Origin: an uncultured Eggerthellaceae bacterium
GTDB lineage: Bacteria; Actinomycetota; Coriobacteriia; Coriobacteriales; Eggerthellaceae
Assembly: GCA_946626265.1 (NCBI GenBank)
Contig: CAMOUE010000054.1
Location: forward strand, 1-11,678
DNA length: 11,678 nt
Direction: 5' to 3'
The notes below the pieces were generated by a model that was not told the origin of the DNA, did no database searches, and was given only the letters and a program-made list of their open reading frames with translations. This document shows positions 6,544-11,678 of the stretch, piece by piece. The translations under genes and the position numbers were made by a program. Numbering within the stretch: the first letter of the stretch is position 1; every line of letters begins with the position of its first letter.

Positions 6544-6915
6544 TTATTCGGCTGCGGCAACCGCTTCGACGGTCTCCTCGGCAGCAGCCTTGCCCTCTTC
6601 GGCGTTGGCCATCACCTGAGCGGCGATGCGCTGGCGGGCGGCCTCAATCTTCTCGCGCAGCTCGTCGGCATCAGCCGTCGCAGGAGCGGCAGGAGCCGCG
6701 CCACCGACGAGGCCCATGCCCTTGTCTTGGACGGTCTTCAGGACGTCCTGGGCAGTGCCGGGCAGGCCAGTACCGAAATCCTTGGCCTCAGATGCGACGG
6801 CACCCGCCTTCTCGGTCACAAGGGCGCGCGTTTGCTCGCCGGACTGCGGCGCCAGCAGAAGGGCGGCGGCTGCGCCAGCCACAGCGCCAATCAGGAAAGG
6901 TTTTACAGTAGCCAT
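6544..6915 (-). CDS. YtxH-like small membrane-anchored protein
   Basis: Protein of 123 residues. The N-terminal 25 residues form one membrane or membrane-associated segment with the YtxH signature: FLIGAVAGAAAALLLAPQSGEQTR. The remainder is an Ala/Glu/Lys-rich helix-forming region interrupted by an Ala/Pro linker (about 72-80) and ending in a low-complexity EETVEAVAAAE tail. YtxH-family proteins are general-stress or envelope-associated in Firmicutes, with no known enzymatic activity. The ATG at 6915 is set by AGGAGG at 6920-6925, 4 nt away, and a perfect TATAAT lies 35 nt upstream, so it is probably expressed on its own and well. Hairpins separate it from the PRC-barrel operon downstream. 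The Ala/Lys-rich tail resembles that of the PRC-barrel neighbour in composition. Confidence 0.85.
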   Translation of the reverse strand: MATVKPFLIGAVAGAAAALLLAPQSGEQTRALVTEKAGAVASEAKDFGTGLPGTAQDVLKTVQDKGMGLVGGAAPAAPATADADELREKIEAARQRIAAQVMANAEEGKAAAEETVEAVAAAE

Positions 6916-6949
6916 GAAGCCTCCTTATGTCACATGTTCCGATAGCGAA

Positions 6950-6955
6950 ATTATA
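6950..6955 (-). promoter_or_regulatory. -10 box of the YtxH-like gene
   Basis: A perfect TATAAT on the - strand gives a predicted start at about 6943 and a leader of about 28 nt that carries the AGGAGG site. No matching -35 box is seen at 16-18 nt, where the sequence is CCCACG-like, so the promoter may need an activator or another sigma factor. Confidence 0.6.
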
Positions 6956-7026
6956 CGCGCCCGAGCCGTCGACGTGGGCGGCTATATTCAGAAGTTTCGC
7001 GTTTCGTTGCTGAGGCGTAAGCTTCG

Positions 7027-7050
7027 GCGCCGCGGCCGACGCCGCGCCGC
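7027..7050 (-). terminator. GC-rich hairpin after the D-Ala ligase gene
   Basis: CGCGGC (7031-7036) pairs with GCCGCG (7041-7046) around CGAC, extended after one C-C mismatch by three more pairs. It begins 19 nt past the TAA stop of the ligase gene. There is no clear T-tract on the - strand, so it is a candidate only. Confidence 0.35.
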
Positions 7051-7069
7051 GGTCAAACCACCTGCGCGG

Positions 7070-8059
7070 TTACACGTATTTCGACACCATCTCGTCGAGC
7101 ACCTGCGACAAAGTCAGCCCAGCTGCCTCGACCGCGACGGGGAACAGCGAATGGCTCGTCATGCCTGGCACGATGTCGACCTCGAAGCAGCGCGCGCAGC
7201 CGCCGTCCCAGATCATGTCGATGCGGCCCAGGTCGACGACGCTGTAGGCGCGGTAGACCTCGAGCGCGGCGCGTTCGATCTCCGAGCGGATGGCCTGCGC
7301 TTCCTCGTCGTTGCTCCAAAGCGAGCCGAGGCGGACCGGGCAGTAGAAGTCGACGAGCTCGTGGTTCAGACGGGCCTCGGTGTCGAAGAACCCGCGACGC
7401 GGGACGATCTCGACGGGCGGAAGCGCATACGCGTCCCAACCCGTTCCCAGGATGGAGACGGAAAGTTCGACGCCTTCGATCCACTGCTCGATGTTCACGG
7501 CGTCGTCGTAGGACAGGGCGTCGAGGATGGCCTCCCCGAGCTCGTCCTGGTTCTCGACGCGGTGGATTCCGAGGGCGGAACCGCCGTGCGCCGGCTTGAC
7601 GCAGACGGGGTATCCCCCGGGGATGCGCTTCTCGATCAGGTCGAGCGCCGAAGCCGCACCCATGCTCTTGAACGCATCGCGCGCGATGTAGACGCCCGGA
7701 GGCCACGAGGCGATGCCGTCGGTCTCGCCCGAGATCTGGCGGTACTTGATGAGCGACGAGTGCAGCGCGTCCTTGTTCCACGAGCGGTGGCACACGCTTG
7801 CCGGCGAGCCGATGAACGGAATCTCGAGGAACTCGAGCAGGCTCTGGATCGTGCCGTCCTCGCCGTGCTTGCCATGGAGCGCGTTGAACACCACGTCCGG
7901 ACGCTCGCTGCGCAGCGTGGGAACGAGCGACTCGGTCGTGTCGAGCGGCACCGTGCGGTGGCCGGCCTCTTCGAGGGCCGCGCATACGTTCTTGCCGCTG
8001 ACCAGCGAGAATTCGCGTTCGAACGAATTGCCGCCCATGAGTACTGCAACTTTAGCCAT
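7070..8059 (-). CDS. ddl: D-alanine-D-alanine ligase family ATP-grasp enzyme
   Basis: Cytosolic ATP-grasp enzyme of 329 residues; the family joins two D-alanines for the peptidoglycan stem peptide. Family marks in order are GGNSFEREFSLVSG (9-22, with the substrate-binding glutamate at 14), LHGKHGEDGTIQ (61-72), the ATP-binding KPAHGGSALG (155-164, with serine 161), the omega-loop FFDTEAR (224-230), RID (279-281) and EVDIVPGMTSHSLFP (293-307). Two positions depart from the textbook pattern: the KY pair that contacts substrate in E. coli DdlB (K215-Y216) appears as R230-L231, and the metal-ligand asparagine of EVN is aspartate 295. AGGAGG at 8064-8069, 4 nt before the ATG, sets the start. It lies 69 nt after the aminotransferase gene, separated by a hairpin. 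It is most likely the housekeeping ligase with local divergence; altered acceptor use (D-lactate or D-serine) cannot be excluded. Confidence 0.9.
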   Translation of the reverse strand: MAKVAVLMGGNSFEREFSLVSGKNVCAALEEAGHRTVPLDTTESLVPTLRSERPDVVFNALHGKHGEDGTIQSLLEFLEIPFIGSPASVCHRSWNKDALHSSLIKYRQISGETDGIASWPPGVYIARDAFKSMGAASALDLIEKRIPGGYPVCVKPAHGGSALGIHRVENQDELGEAILDALSYDDAVNIEQWIEGVELSVSILGTGWDAYALPPVEIVPRRGFFDTEARLNHELVDFYCPVRLGSLWSNDEEAQAIRSEIERAALEVYRAYSVVDLGRIDMIWDGGCARCFEVDIVPGMTSHSLFPVAVEAAGLTLSQVLDEMVSKYV

Positions 8060-8094
8060 GTTTCCTCCTCGTTTGGTAAAGAGAGCGCGACAAA

Positions 8095-8122
8095 GGGACG
8101 GATGACACGTTTCACCCGTCCC
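8095..8122 (-). terminator. Hairpin between the aminotransferase and ligase genes
   Basis: On the - strand GGGACGGGTGA pairs with TCATCCGTCCC, 11 bp with one G-U pair, around a 6-nt loop, and is followed by TTTG. It starts 6 nt after the aminotransferase stop. It could end that transcript or reduce read-through into the ligase gene, for which I see no separate promoter. The GGGAC-rich palindrome also resembles intergenic REP-type hairpins. Confidence 0.6.
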
Positions 8123-8128
8123 CTTGCA

Positions 8129-9388
8129 TCATTCCTTGATGGCGCCAGCGGCGATGAAGGCGCGGTACAGCTCGAGGCGATCCTCGATGACCTCGGCGAG
8201 CCTGCGAATCGCCTCCTGGATGTTCTCGGGAGACTCGTAGCTGAAGTTCAAGCGCATGCTGTTGCGGCCGCGCTTGCCATCGGGGAAGAACGAATCGCCC
8301 GGAGCGTAGATGACGCCGTGGTCGAGGGCCTCGGCGAGCATCGAGTTCGCGTCGACGTACTGCGGAAGCGTCACCCATACGAAGAAGCCGCCTTCGGGGC
8401 GCGTCCACGTGGCCTCCGCCGGGAAGCACTCCTCGAGCGCGTCGAGCATCGCGCGGCGGCGCTTGTCGTAGGTCTTCACGAACTTCTGCAGCGTGTGCTG
8501 CCACGAGGTCTGCGTGAAGTACGCGGCGGCCATCTTCTGGTCGAACATGCTGCCGCACAGGTCGGTGCCCTGTTTGGCCAGGTTGATCTTGCCCGTAACG
8601 CCCGACGGGGCCATGATCCAGCCCACGCGCAGGCCGGCGGAGAACATCTTCGAGATGGTGCCGAGGTAGACGACGCTGTCGTCGAGCGCGCGCATGGGAA
8701 GGCAGTGCCCGCCCTCGTAGCGCAGACGGCCGTACGGATCGTCCTCGACGATGATGAAGTCGTACTCGTGCGACAGCTCGATGAGGCGCTTGCGCCGCTC
8801 GGGCGACATGGTCACGCCACCGGGGTTCTGGAAGTTCGGGATGGTGTAGCAGAACTTCAGCTTCGGGTTGCCCTTGCCGATGCGCTCGAGCTCTTCTTCG
8901 AGCTTGTCCATGCACATTCCCTGGTCATCGAAGGGAATCGTGCGGATATCGGGCTCGTAGGCCGAAAACGCCTGCAAGGCGCCCAGGTACGTGGGGCCTT
9001 CGGTGATGATGATGTCGCCGGGGTCGCAGAACGTCTTGGCCACCAAGTCGAGCGCCTCCTGGGCGCCCGTCGTGATGATGACGTTCTCGGGCTTGTGCCT
9101 GATGCCGAGGTCGCGGACGAGGTCGCAGAACACCTGCGCCGTCTCGGGCAGGCCGTTCGTGCCGCCGTATTGCAGCGTGACGGCCTGATCGTCGATGGCC
9201 GCCTTCGCGGCCTTGCGCACGGCGCTTTTCGGGAGCAGCGACACGTCGGGCATGCCGCCCGCCAACGAGATGACGTCCTCGCGCTGAGCTGCGGCGAACA
9301 GGAGCCTCACGGCAGAGGGGCGCATCTTGGTGATGCGCGTGGCGACCTTGTCGGTCGCCGTTTCAAATTTTATGTGTGCGTCTTTCAT
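8129..9388 (-). CDS. Fold-type I PLP-dependent aminotransferase (LysN/MocR-core like)
   Basis: Cytosolic class I/II aminotransferase of 419 residues that would move an amino group between an amino acid and a 2-oxo acid. Visible are the N-terminal substrate segment with ISLAGGMPD (40-48), YGGTNGLPE (74-82), TTGAQEALDL (106-115), PNFQNPGG (184-191, N188 near the cofactor ring), VEDDPYG (214-220, D216 and Y219), the Schiff-base lysine K247 in GTISKMFSAGLRVGW, and R379 in SMRLNFS for the substrate carboxylate. The pattern is that of stand-alone 2-aminoadipate/aromatic/branched-chain aminotransferases related to the MocR catalytic domain; there is no helix-turn-helix region, so it is an enzyme and not a MocR regulator. 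The ATG at 9388 overlaps the preceding stop by four bases (ATGA) and no separate Shine-Dalgarno sequence is present, so translation is coupled to the upstream gene. The real substrate is unknown. Confidence 0.88.
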   Translation of the reverse strand: MKDAHIKFETATDKVATRITKMRPSAVRLLFAAAQREDVISLAGGMPDVSLLPKSAVRKAAKAAIDDQAVTLQYGGTNGLPETAQVFCDLVRDLGIRHKPENVIITTGAQEALDLVAKTFCDPGDIIITEGPTYLGALQAFSAYEPDIRTIPFDDQGMCMDKLEEELERIGKGNPKLKFCYTIPNFQNPGGVTMSPERRKRLIELSHEYDFIIVEDDPYGRLRYEGGHCLPMRALDDSVVYLGTISKMFSAGLRVGWIMAPSGVTGKINLAKQGTDLCGSMFDQKMAAAYFTQTSWQHTLQKFVKTYDKRRRAMLDALEECFPAEATWTRPEGGFFVWVTLPQYVDANSMLAEALDHGVIYAPGDSFFPDGKRGRNSMRLNFSYESPENIQEAIRRLAEVIEDRLELYRAFIAAGAIKE

Positions 9389-9813
9389 GCTGAGCAGGTT
9401 AGCACAGCAGTGTTAAGAAAGCGTGTCGCTTCGGCAAATGCACGAAGTGCATGCAAGTCGTCGCGGAAACTCATCTCGATTCGGGCGATGCCCTGCTCCT
9501 CGTCGAGCCACTCGGTCGTCCCGACGAACGTCGCGTCGGCCTCGCGCGCGTCGCGCGTCTGGACGTCGATGGCCAGGTGCTCGAGGATGTGAGGGACAGA
9601 CGTCGTCTCGACGACCGCGCCGAACACGTCGCCCGTGCCGTTCACGCACGCGTGCGCAAGCAGGTTCGGATACTGGGTCGTGACGAACGCCGCCAGCTTC
9701 GGCGAGCTGTAGCGGTGCGCGGGGTCGGGCACCTCGATGTCGAACAGGATGCGGCCCGTGCGCACGGTCACCGTGCGCACGCGTATGGGGTCGTTGCTCG
9801 CTTCGGTCGGCAT
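9385..9813 (-). CDS. Stand-alone cyanophycin-synthetase N-domain-like protein with HxxEH motif
   Basis: Protein of 142 residues, no signal peptide or membrane segment. The middle of the chain matches, by eye, the N-terminal domain of cyanophycin synthetase CphA: a YPNLLAHACVNG segment (48-59), GDVFGAVVETTSVPHILEHLAIDVQ (61-85, with H75-x-x-E78-H79), FVGTTEW in place of the usual GxTR, then an EQGIARIEMSFRDD stretch (106-119) and a terminal helix. In full CphA this domain precedes an ATP-grasp and a Mur-ligase domain, neither of which is fused here. The N domain of some CphA enzymes has a zinc metallopeptidase site with an HxxEH motif that makes primers, so a small hydrolase is a possible role, but that is inference. 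The ATG at 9813 follows the upstream stop by 2 nt, with AGGAG at 9822-9826 inside the upstream coding end. Family membership is a from-memory pattern match. Confidence 0.7.
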   Translation of the reverse strand: MPTEASNDPIRVRTVTVRTGRILFDIEVPDPAHRYSSPKLAAFVTTQYPNLLAHACVNGTGDVFGAVVETTSVPHILEHLAIDVQTRDAREADATFVGTTEWLDEEQGIARIEMSFRDDLHALRAFAEATRFLNTAVLTCSA

Positions 9814-9815
9814 GG

Positions 9816-11483
9816 CTAGAACTCCTCTTCGTAGTAGCCGCCGTCGTCGTAATAGCCGTCGTCGTAATAGCCGTCGTCGTAGCCGGAGCCGTCGTCGTAG
9901 TAGCCCGTGCCGTCGTCGTAGTACGAGCCGTCGCCGTAATCGGTATCGTCGTAGTAGTACGCCGCGCCGTCGTCGGCGGCACCTGCAGCGGCAGCGCCTG
10001 CAGCGGCGGCGCCGGCGGCAGCTGCCACCGCGGGGTCGACCCCGGCGTCTGCGGCGACTCCGTCTGCGGCTGCCTGGGAGCCCTCGGCCGTGGTCGTGCC
10101 GTCGGTCGTGGTCGCGGTGCCGTCAGCCGATGCGGCCTCGGCGGAAGCGCTCGAAGCCGACGCGTCCGCAGAAGCGGCGCTCGCGCTCTCCCCGGAGTTC
10201 GCGGATGCCGAGGAAGCAGAAGCGGACGCAGAGCTGCTCGAACCGCTCGACGTTCCGGCGGCCTGGTCGTAGGACACGCCGATCTCGGGGTCGCGGCTGA
10301 ACGCTATGACGCCGTCGCCTTCGGGCAGGCGCACTTCCCCGCCGCTACTCGCCTTGGAGAAATCGATGAACGCATGCATGAGGTCTTCGGCCGTCGTATT
10401 CGCCGTGGTGTAACCGTCGCCATCCGTGATGGCGAGGTGCTTGCGGTCGTCGGCGAACCAGTAGCGCCCGTGCCCCTCGAGCGGGCCGAACGTGTACTCG
10501 ATGGTCTTCTCGTTCTCGTTGATGCGGTACTTGTAGGTGACCTCGTCGTTCATATATATGTTGTCGGGGTCGATGCGGATGGTCACGTTCGTGCCGTATA
10601 TGTACCACGTGCCCTGGATGTCGGCGGCGTCGTCGTAGCGCCCCCAACGGTTGAACGCGAAGAAGCCGATGAGAATCGCGAGGATGAGGAACACGCCCGC
10701 GATGATGGCGACATGCCGGTGCTCGCGCGCGAAGCCGGCGATGCCCTGCCCGGCGACCACGAGCTTGCGCGGCCCGTTGAAGAACGCCGCTTCGGAGGCC
10801 TCTTCCTCGGAGAGCTCGTCTTCGGCCAGTTCATCGGCCAGGCCGTCGGCGTCGAGCTGCGTCGTTGCGGCGGCCGATTGAGCCGCCGCCGCGGGCTGCG
10901 CGTGAGCGCCGCCGAATGCCTTGCGGTCTATGGCGATGCGGCCCGTCTTCGTCAAGCCGTCGTCTTCGTAGTCGGCGGCGTCGTAGTCGTAGTCGTCGTC
11001 GTCGGCGTCGTCGTAGTCGTCGGCGGCGTCGTAACCAGCAGCGGCGGCGTCGTCGTAGCCGGCAGCGTCATCGTAGTCGGCAGCGTCATCGGCGCCGTCG
11101 GCGGCAACGCCTTCGACAACCGCGCTTCCAACTGCCGCGCCGCCGGTCACGACGCCATCGAAGTCGGCATCGTCAGCAGCCGCGCCGACGTCAGCCGCGG
11201 CCTTGTCGGCAACGACCCTGTCGGCGGCAACCTCGTCGGCGGCGAGCCCATCAGCAGCCACGTCACCGGCGACAGCCCCGTCGACGACAGCCTCCTCGAC
11301 GTCAGCCTCGTCGACGACGGCCTCTTCAGCCTCGGCCGGGGCTTTCTTTCCCGAAACGCCGAACCCGCTCAGAAACGAGGGGCGCTTGCGCTCGGGAGAC
11401 GCCGTGCGGCGCTTGTGGACATCGGACGCCTTGTAGACGCGCGGAGTCGGTTTCTTCTTGTCAGCGTTGTCTCGTCTAGCCAT
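9816..11483 (-). CDS. Single-pass membrane protein with low-complexity Asp/Tyr, Ser/Ala and pentapeptide repeats
   Basis: Unrecognised 555-residue protein. A Lys/Arg-rich start (1-35) is followed by a 9-unit pentapeptide array (about 54-98), an acidic Tyr/Asp region (about 126-172), a basic stretch with FAREHRH and one membrane helix (258-278, AIIAGVFLILAILIGFFAF). After it comes a beta-rich globular domain (about 281-406) with GTWYIYGTNVTIRID, YKYRINENEKTIEYTFG and GRYWFADDRKHLAITDGDG, reminiscent of lipocalin-like barrels; then a Ser/Ala-rich linker (about 409-469), an Ala-rich segment and a Tyr/Asp/Gly tail (507-555) with repeated GYYDD units. The positive-inside rule puts the N-terminus in the cytoplasm and the C-terminal 275 residues outside. 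The Shine-Dalgarno before the ATG at 11483 is weak (TTGAG), and the gene follows serS by 64 nt, so it may be read from the serS promoter. Its last codons carry the ribosome binding site of the next gene. Confidence 0.85.
   Translation of the reverse strand: MARRDNADKKKPTPRVYKASDVHKRRTASPERKRPSFLSGFGVSGKKAPAEAEEAVVDEADVEEAVVDGAVAGDVAADGLAADEVAADRVVADKAAADVGAAADDADFDGVVTGGAAVGSAVVEGVAADGADDAADYDDAAGYDDAAAAGYDAADDYDDADDDDYDYDAADYEDDGLTKTGRIAIDRKAFGGAHAQPAAAAQSAAATTQLDADGLADELAEDELSEEEASEAAFFNGPRKLVVAGQGIAGFAREHRHVAIIAGVFLILAILIGFFAFNRWGRYDDAADIQGTWYIYGTNVTIRIDPDNIYMNDEVTYKYRINENEKTIEYTFGPLEGHGRYWFADDRKHLAITDGDGYTTANTTAEDLMHAFIDFSKASSGGEVRLPEGDGVIAFSRDPEIGVSYDQAAGTSSGSSSSASASASSASANSGESASAASADASASSASAEAASADGTATTTDGTTTAEGSQAAADGVAADAGVDPAVAAAAGAAAAGAAAAGAADDGAAYYYDDTDYGDGSYYDDGTGYYDDGSGYDDGYYDDGYYDDGGYYEEEF
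9822..9826 (-). promoter_or_regulatory. Ribosome binding site inside the preceding gene's last codons
   Basis: AGGAG, 8 nt before the ATG at 9813, is made by the codons for the C-terminal Glu-Glu-Phe of the 555-residue protein. It supports the chosen start and couples the two genes. Confidence 0.7.
9831..9960 (-). repeat. GYYDD-type coding repeat in the 555-residue protein tail
   Basis: CCGTCGTCGTA-containing units recur, two of them exact in a 15-nt phase (AATAGCCGTCGTCGT). They encode consecutive Gly-Tyr-Tyr-Asp-Asp and related units near the C-terminus. Confidence 0.8.
10966..11110 (-). repeat. Asp/Tyr/Ala-rich coding repeat
   Basis: TCGTCGTAG and CGGCAGCGTCATCG-type motifs repeat with irregular phase, encoding Asp-Tyr, Asp-Asp-Ala-Ala and Gly-Tyr-Asp-Asp units before the membrane helix of the 555-residue protein. 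Confidence 0.7.
11190..11324 (-). repeat. Nine 15-nt tandem repeats coding a pentapeptide array
   Basis: Exactly phased 15-nt units run from 11190 to 11324 and encode, in reading order, EAVVD, EADVE, EAVVD, GAVAG, DVAAD, GLAAD, EVAAD, RVVAD and KAAAD (residues 54-98). The consensus is x-(A/V)-(A/V)-A-D; it lacks the central Leu/Phe of the classic pentapeptide-repeat fold, so it should be regarded as a separate low-complexity repeat. Confidence 0.85.
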
Positions 11484-11547
11484 AGCTCAATTCTGTCGCA
11501 ATCGGTTACAGGGTCTTTGCCACCCGCTTCGAGGGCTGGTCGGCGCC

Positions 11548-11678
11548 CTATTCGGGCTCGATGACCTCCATGCCGCCCATGTAGGGGACGAGCACGTCGG
11601 GGACCTTGATCGAACCGTCGGCCTGCTGGTAGTTCTCGATGATCGCGGCCATCGTGCGCCCAACCGCCAGGCCCGAGC
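11548..11678 (-). CDS. serS: Seryl-tRNA synthetase, C-terminal fragment (cut by window edge)
   Basis: Only the last 43 codons are present; the rest lies beyond the right end. The translated end reads SGLAVGRTMAAIIENYQQ, then DGSIKVPDVLVPYMGG and MEVIEPE before a TAG stop at 11548-11550. This is the highly conserved end of bacterial class II seryl-tRNA synthetases: motif 3, GLAVGRT (its Arg contacts ATP), followed by the PxVLxPYMGG closing strand. The enzyme charges tRNA-Ser, and also tRNA-Sec, with serine in the cytosol. It stands at the head of the - strand gene series, and the 64-nt gap to the next gene shows no good promoter, so read-through is likely. Confidence 0.93.
   Translation of the reverse strand, partial: SGLAVGRTMAAIIENYQQADGSIKVPDVLVPYMGGMEVIEPE

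Noticed and set aside
7070..8059. A vancomycin-resistance (VanA-type) ligase
   Set aside because: No vanH, vanX or vanRS neighbours are visible, and the VanA omega-loop pattern is absent; only single-residue departures from DdlB are seen.
8129..9388. MocR-type transcription regulator
   Set aside because: The protein begins directly with the aminotransferase N-terminal segment; there is no winged-helix region upstream in frame.
6626..9592. A 988-codon open frame on the + strand
   Set aside because: It lies opposite three well-recognised - strand genes and part of a fourth. Its product is low-complexity Arg/Asp/Val/Leu-rich sequence without family motifs, as expected from codon bias in high-GC DNA.
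7070..9813. A cyanophycin synthesis locus
   Set aside because: No CphA ATP-grasp/Mur-ligase chain or cyanophycinase is present; only an N-domain-like protein is seen, and the ATP-grasp neighbour is clearly of the Ddl family.
10374..11564. A 396-codon + strand open frame opposite the repeat-rich protein
   Set aside because: It is rich in Val and Arg stretches created by the antisense of Asp/Tyr/Ala codons, has no ribosome binding site, and runs across the serS end.

Overview
The window is high-GC bacterial chromosome (strong G/C third-codon bias, long open frames on the strand opposite real genes). Codon bias, an archaeal-type class I aldolase, the run of Ala/Asp/Tyr-rich envelope proteins and the serS neighbourhood fit an anaerobic gut actinobacterium of the Coriobacteriia, probably Eggerthellaceae-like. 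That placement is an inference; no rRNA or tRNA gene is present to anchor it. Nothing looks like a prophage, insertion sequence with its own transposase, CRISPR array or toxin-antitoxin locus.

Layout. Positions 1-170 hold a REP-like palindrome (55-87), the tail of what may be a second copy at the very edge, and a promoter reading right. Three genes follow on the + strand: a UvrD/PcrA-type DNA helicase (171-2342), a DhnA-type class I fructose-bisphosphate aldolase with its own -10 box and strong RBS (2525-3475) ending in a clear hairpin terminator, and an uncharacterised 172-residue protein (3609-4127). A GC-rich array of ~31-nt repeat blocks (about 4129-4229) lies between this gene and the convergent genes that follow.

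Everything from 4233 to the right end is on the - strand, so it reads right to left. It begins with the C-terminus of seryl-tRNA synthetase (11548-11678, partial). Next comes a tight cluster: a 555-residue single-pass membrane protein with three kinds of low-complexity repeat (9816-11483), a 142-residue protein resembling the stand-alone N-terminal domain of cyanophycin synthetase with an HxxEH motif (9385-9813), a fold-type I PLP aminotransferase (8129-9388) and a D-alanine-D-alanine ligase-family ATP-grasp enzyme (7070-8059). The first three are joined by a 2-nt gap and then a 4-nt ATGA overlap; a hairpin separates the aminotransferase from the ligase. A second group follows: a YtxH-like small protein (6544-6915) with its own TATAAT box, two hairpins, then a coupled operon of a PRC-barrel protein (5497-6339), a TVP38/VTT-family membrane protein (4715-5491) and a TM2-domain protein (4233-4715).

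The - strand genes share an envelope theme: peptidoglycan precursor synthesis, membrane-lipid/membrane-protein families and an exported repeat-rich protein. The points most worth a second look are the cyanophycin-synthetase-N-like protein beside an ATP-grasp ligase, the substituted omega-loop residues of that ligase, and the repeat architecture of the 555-residue protein. No stretch over 300 bases lacks a gene.
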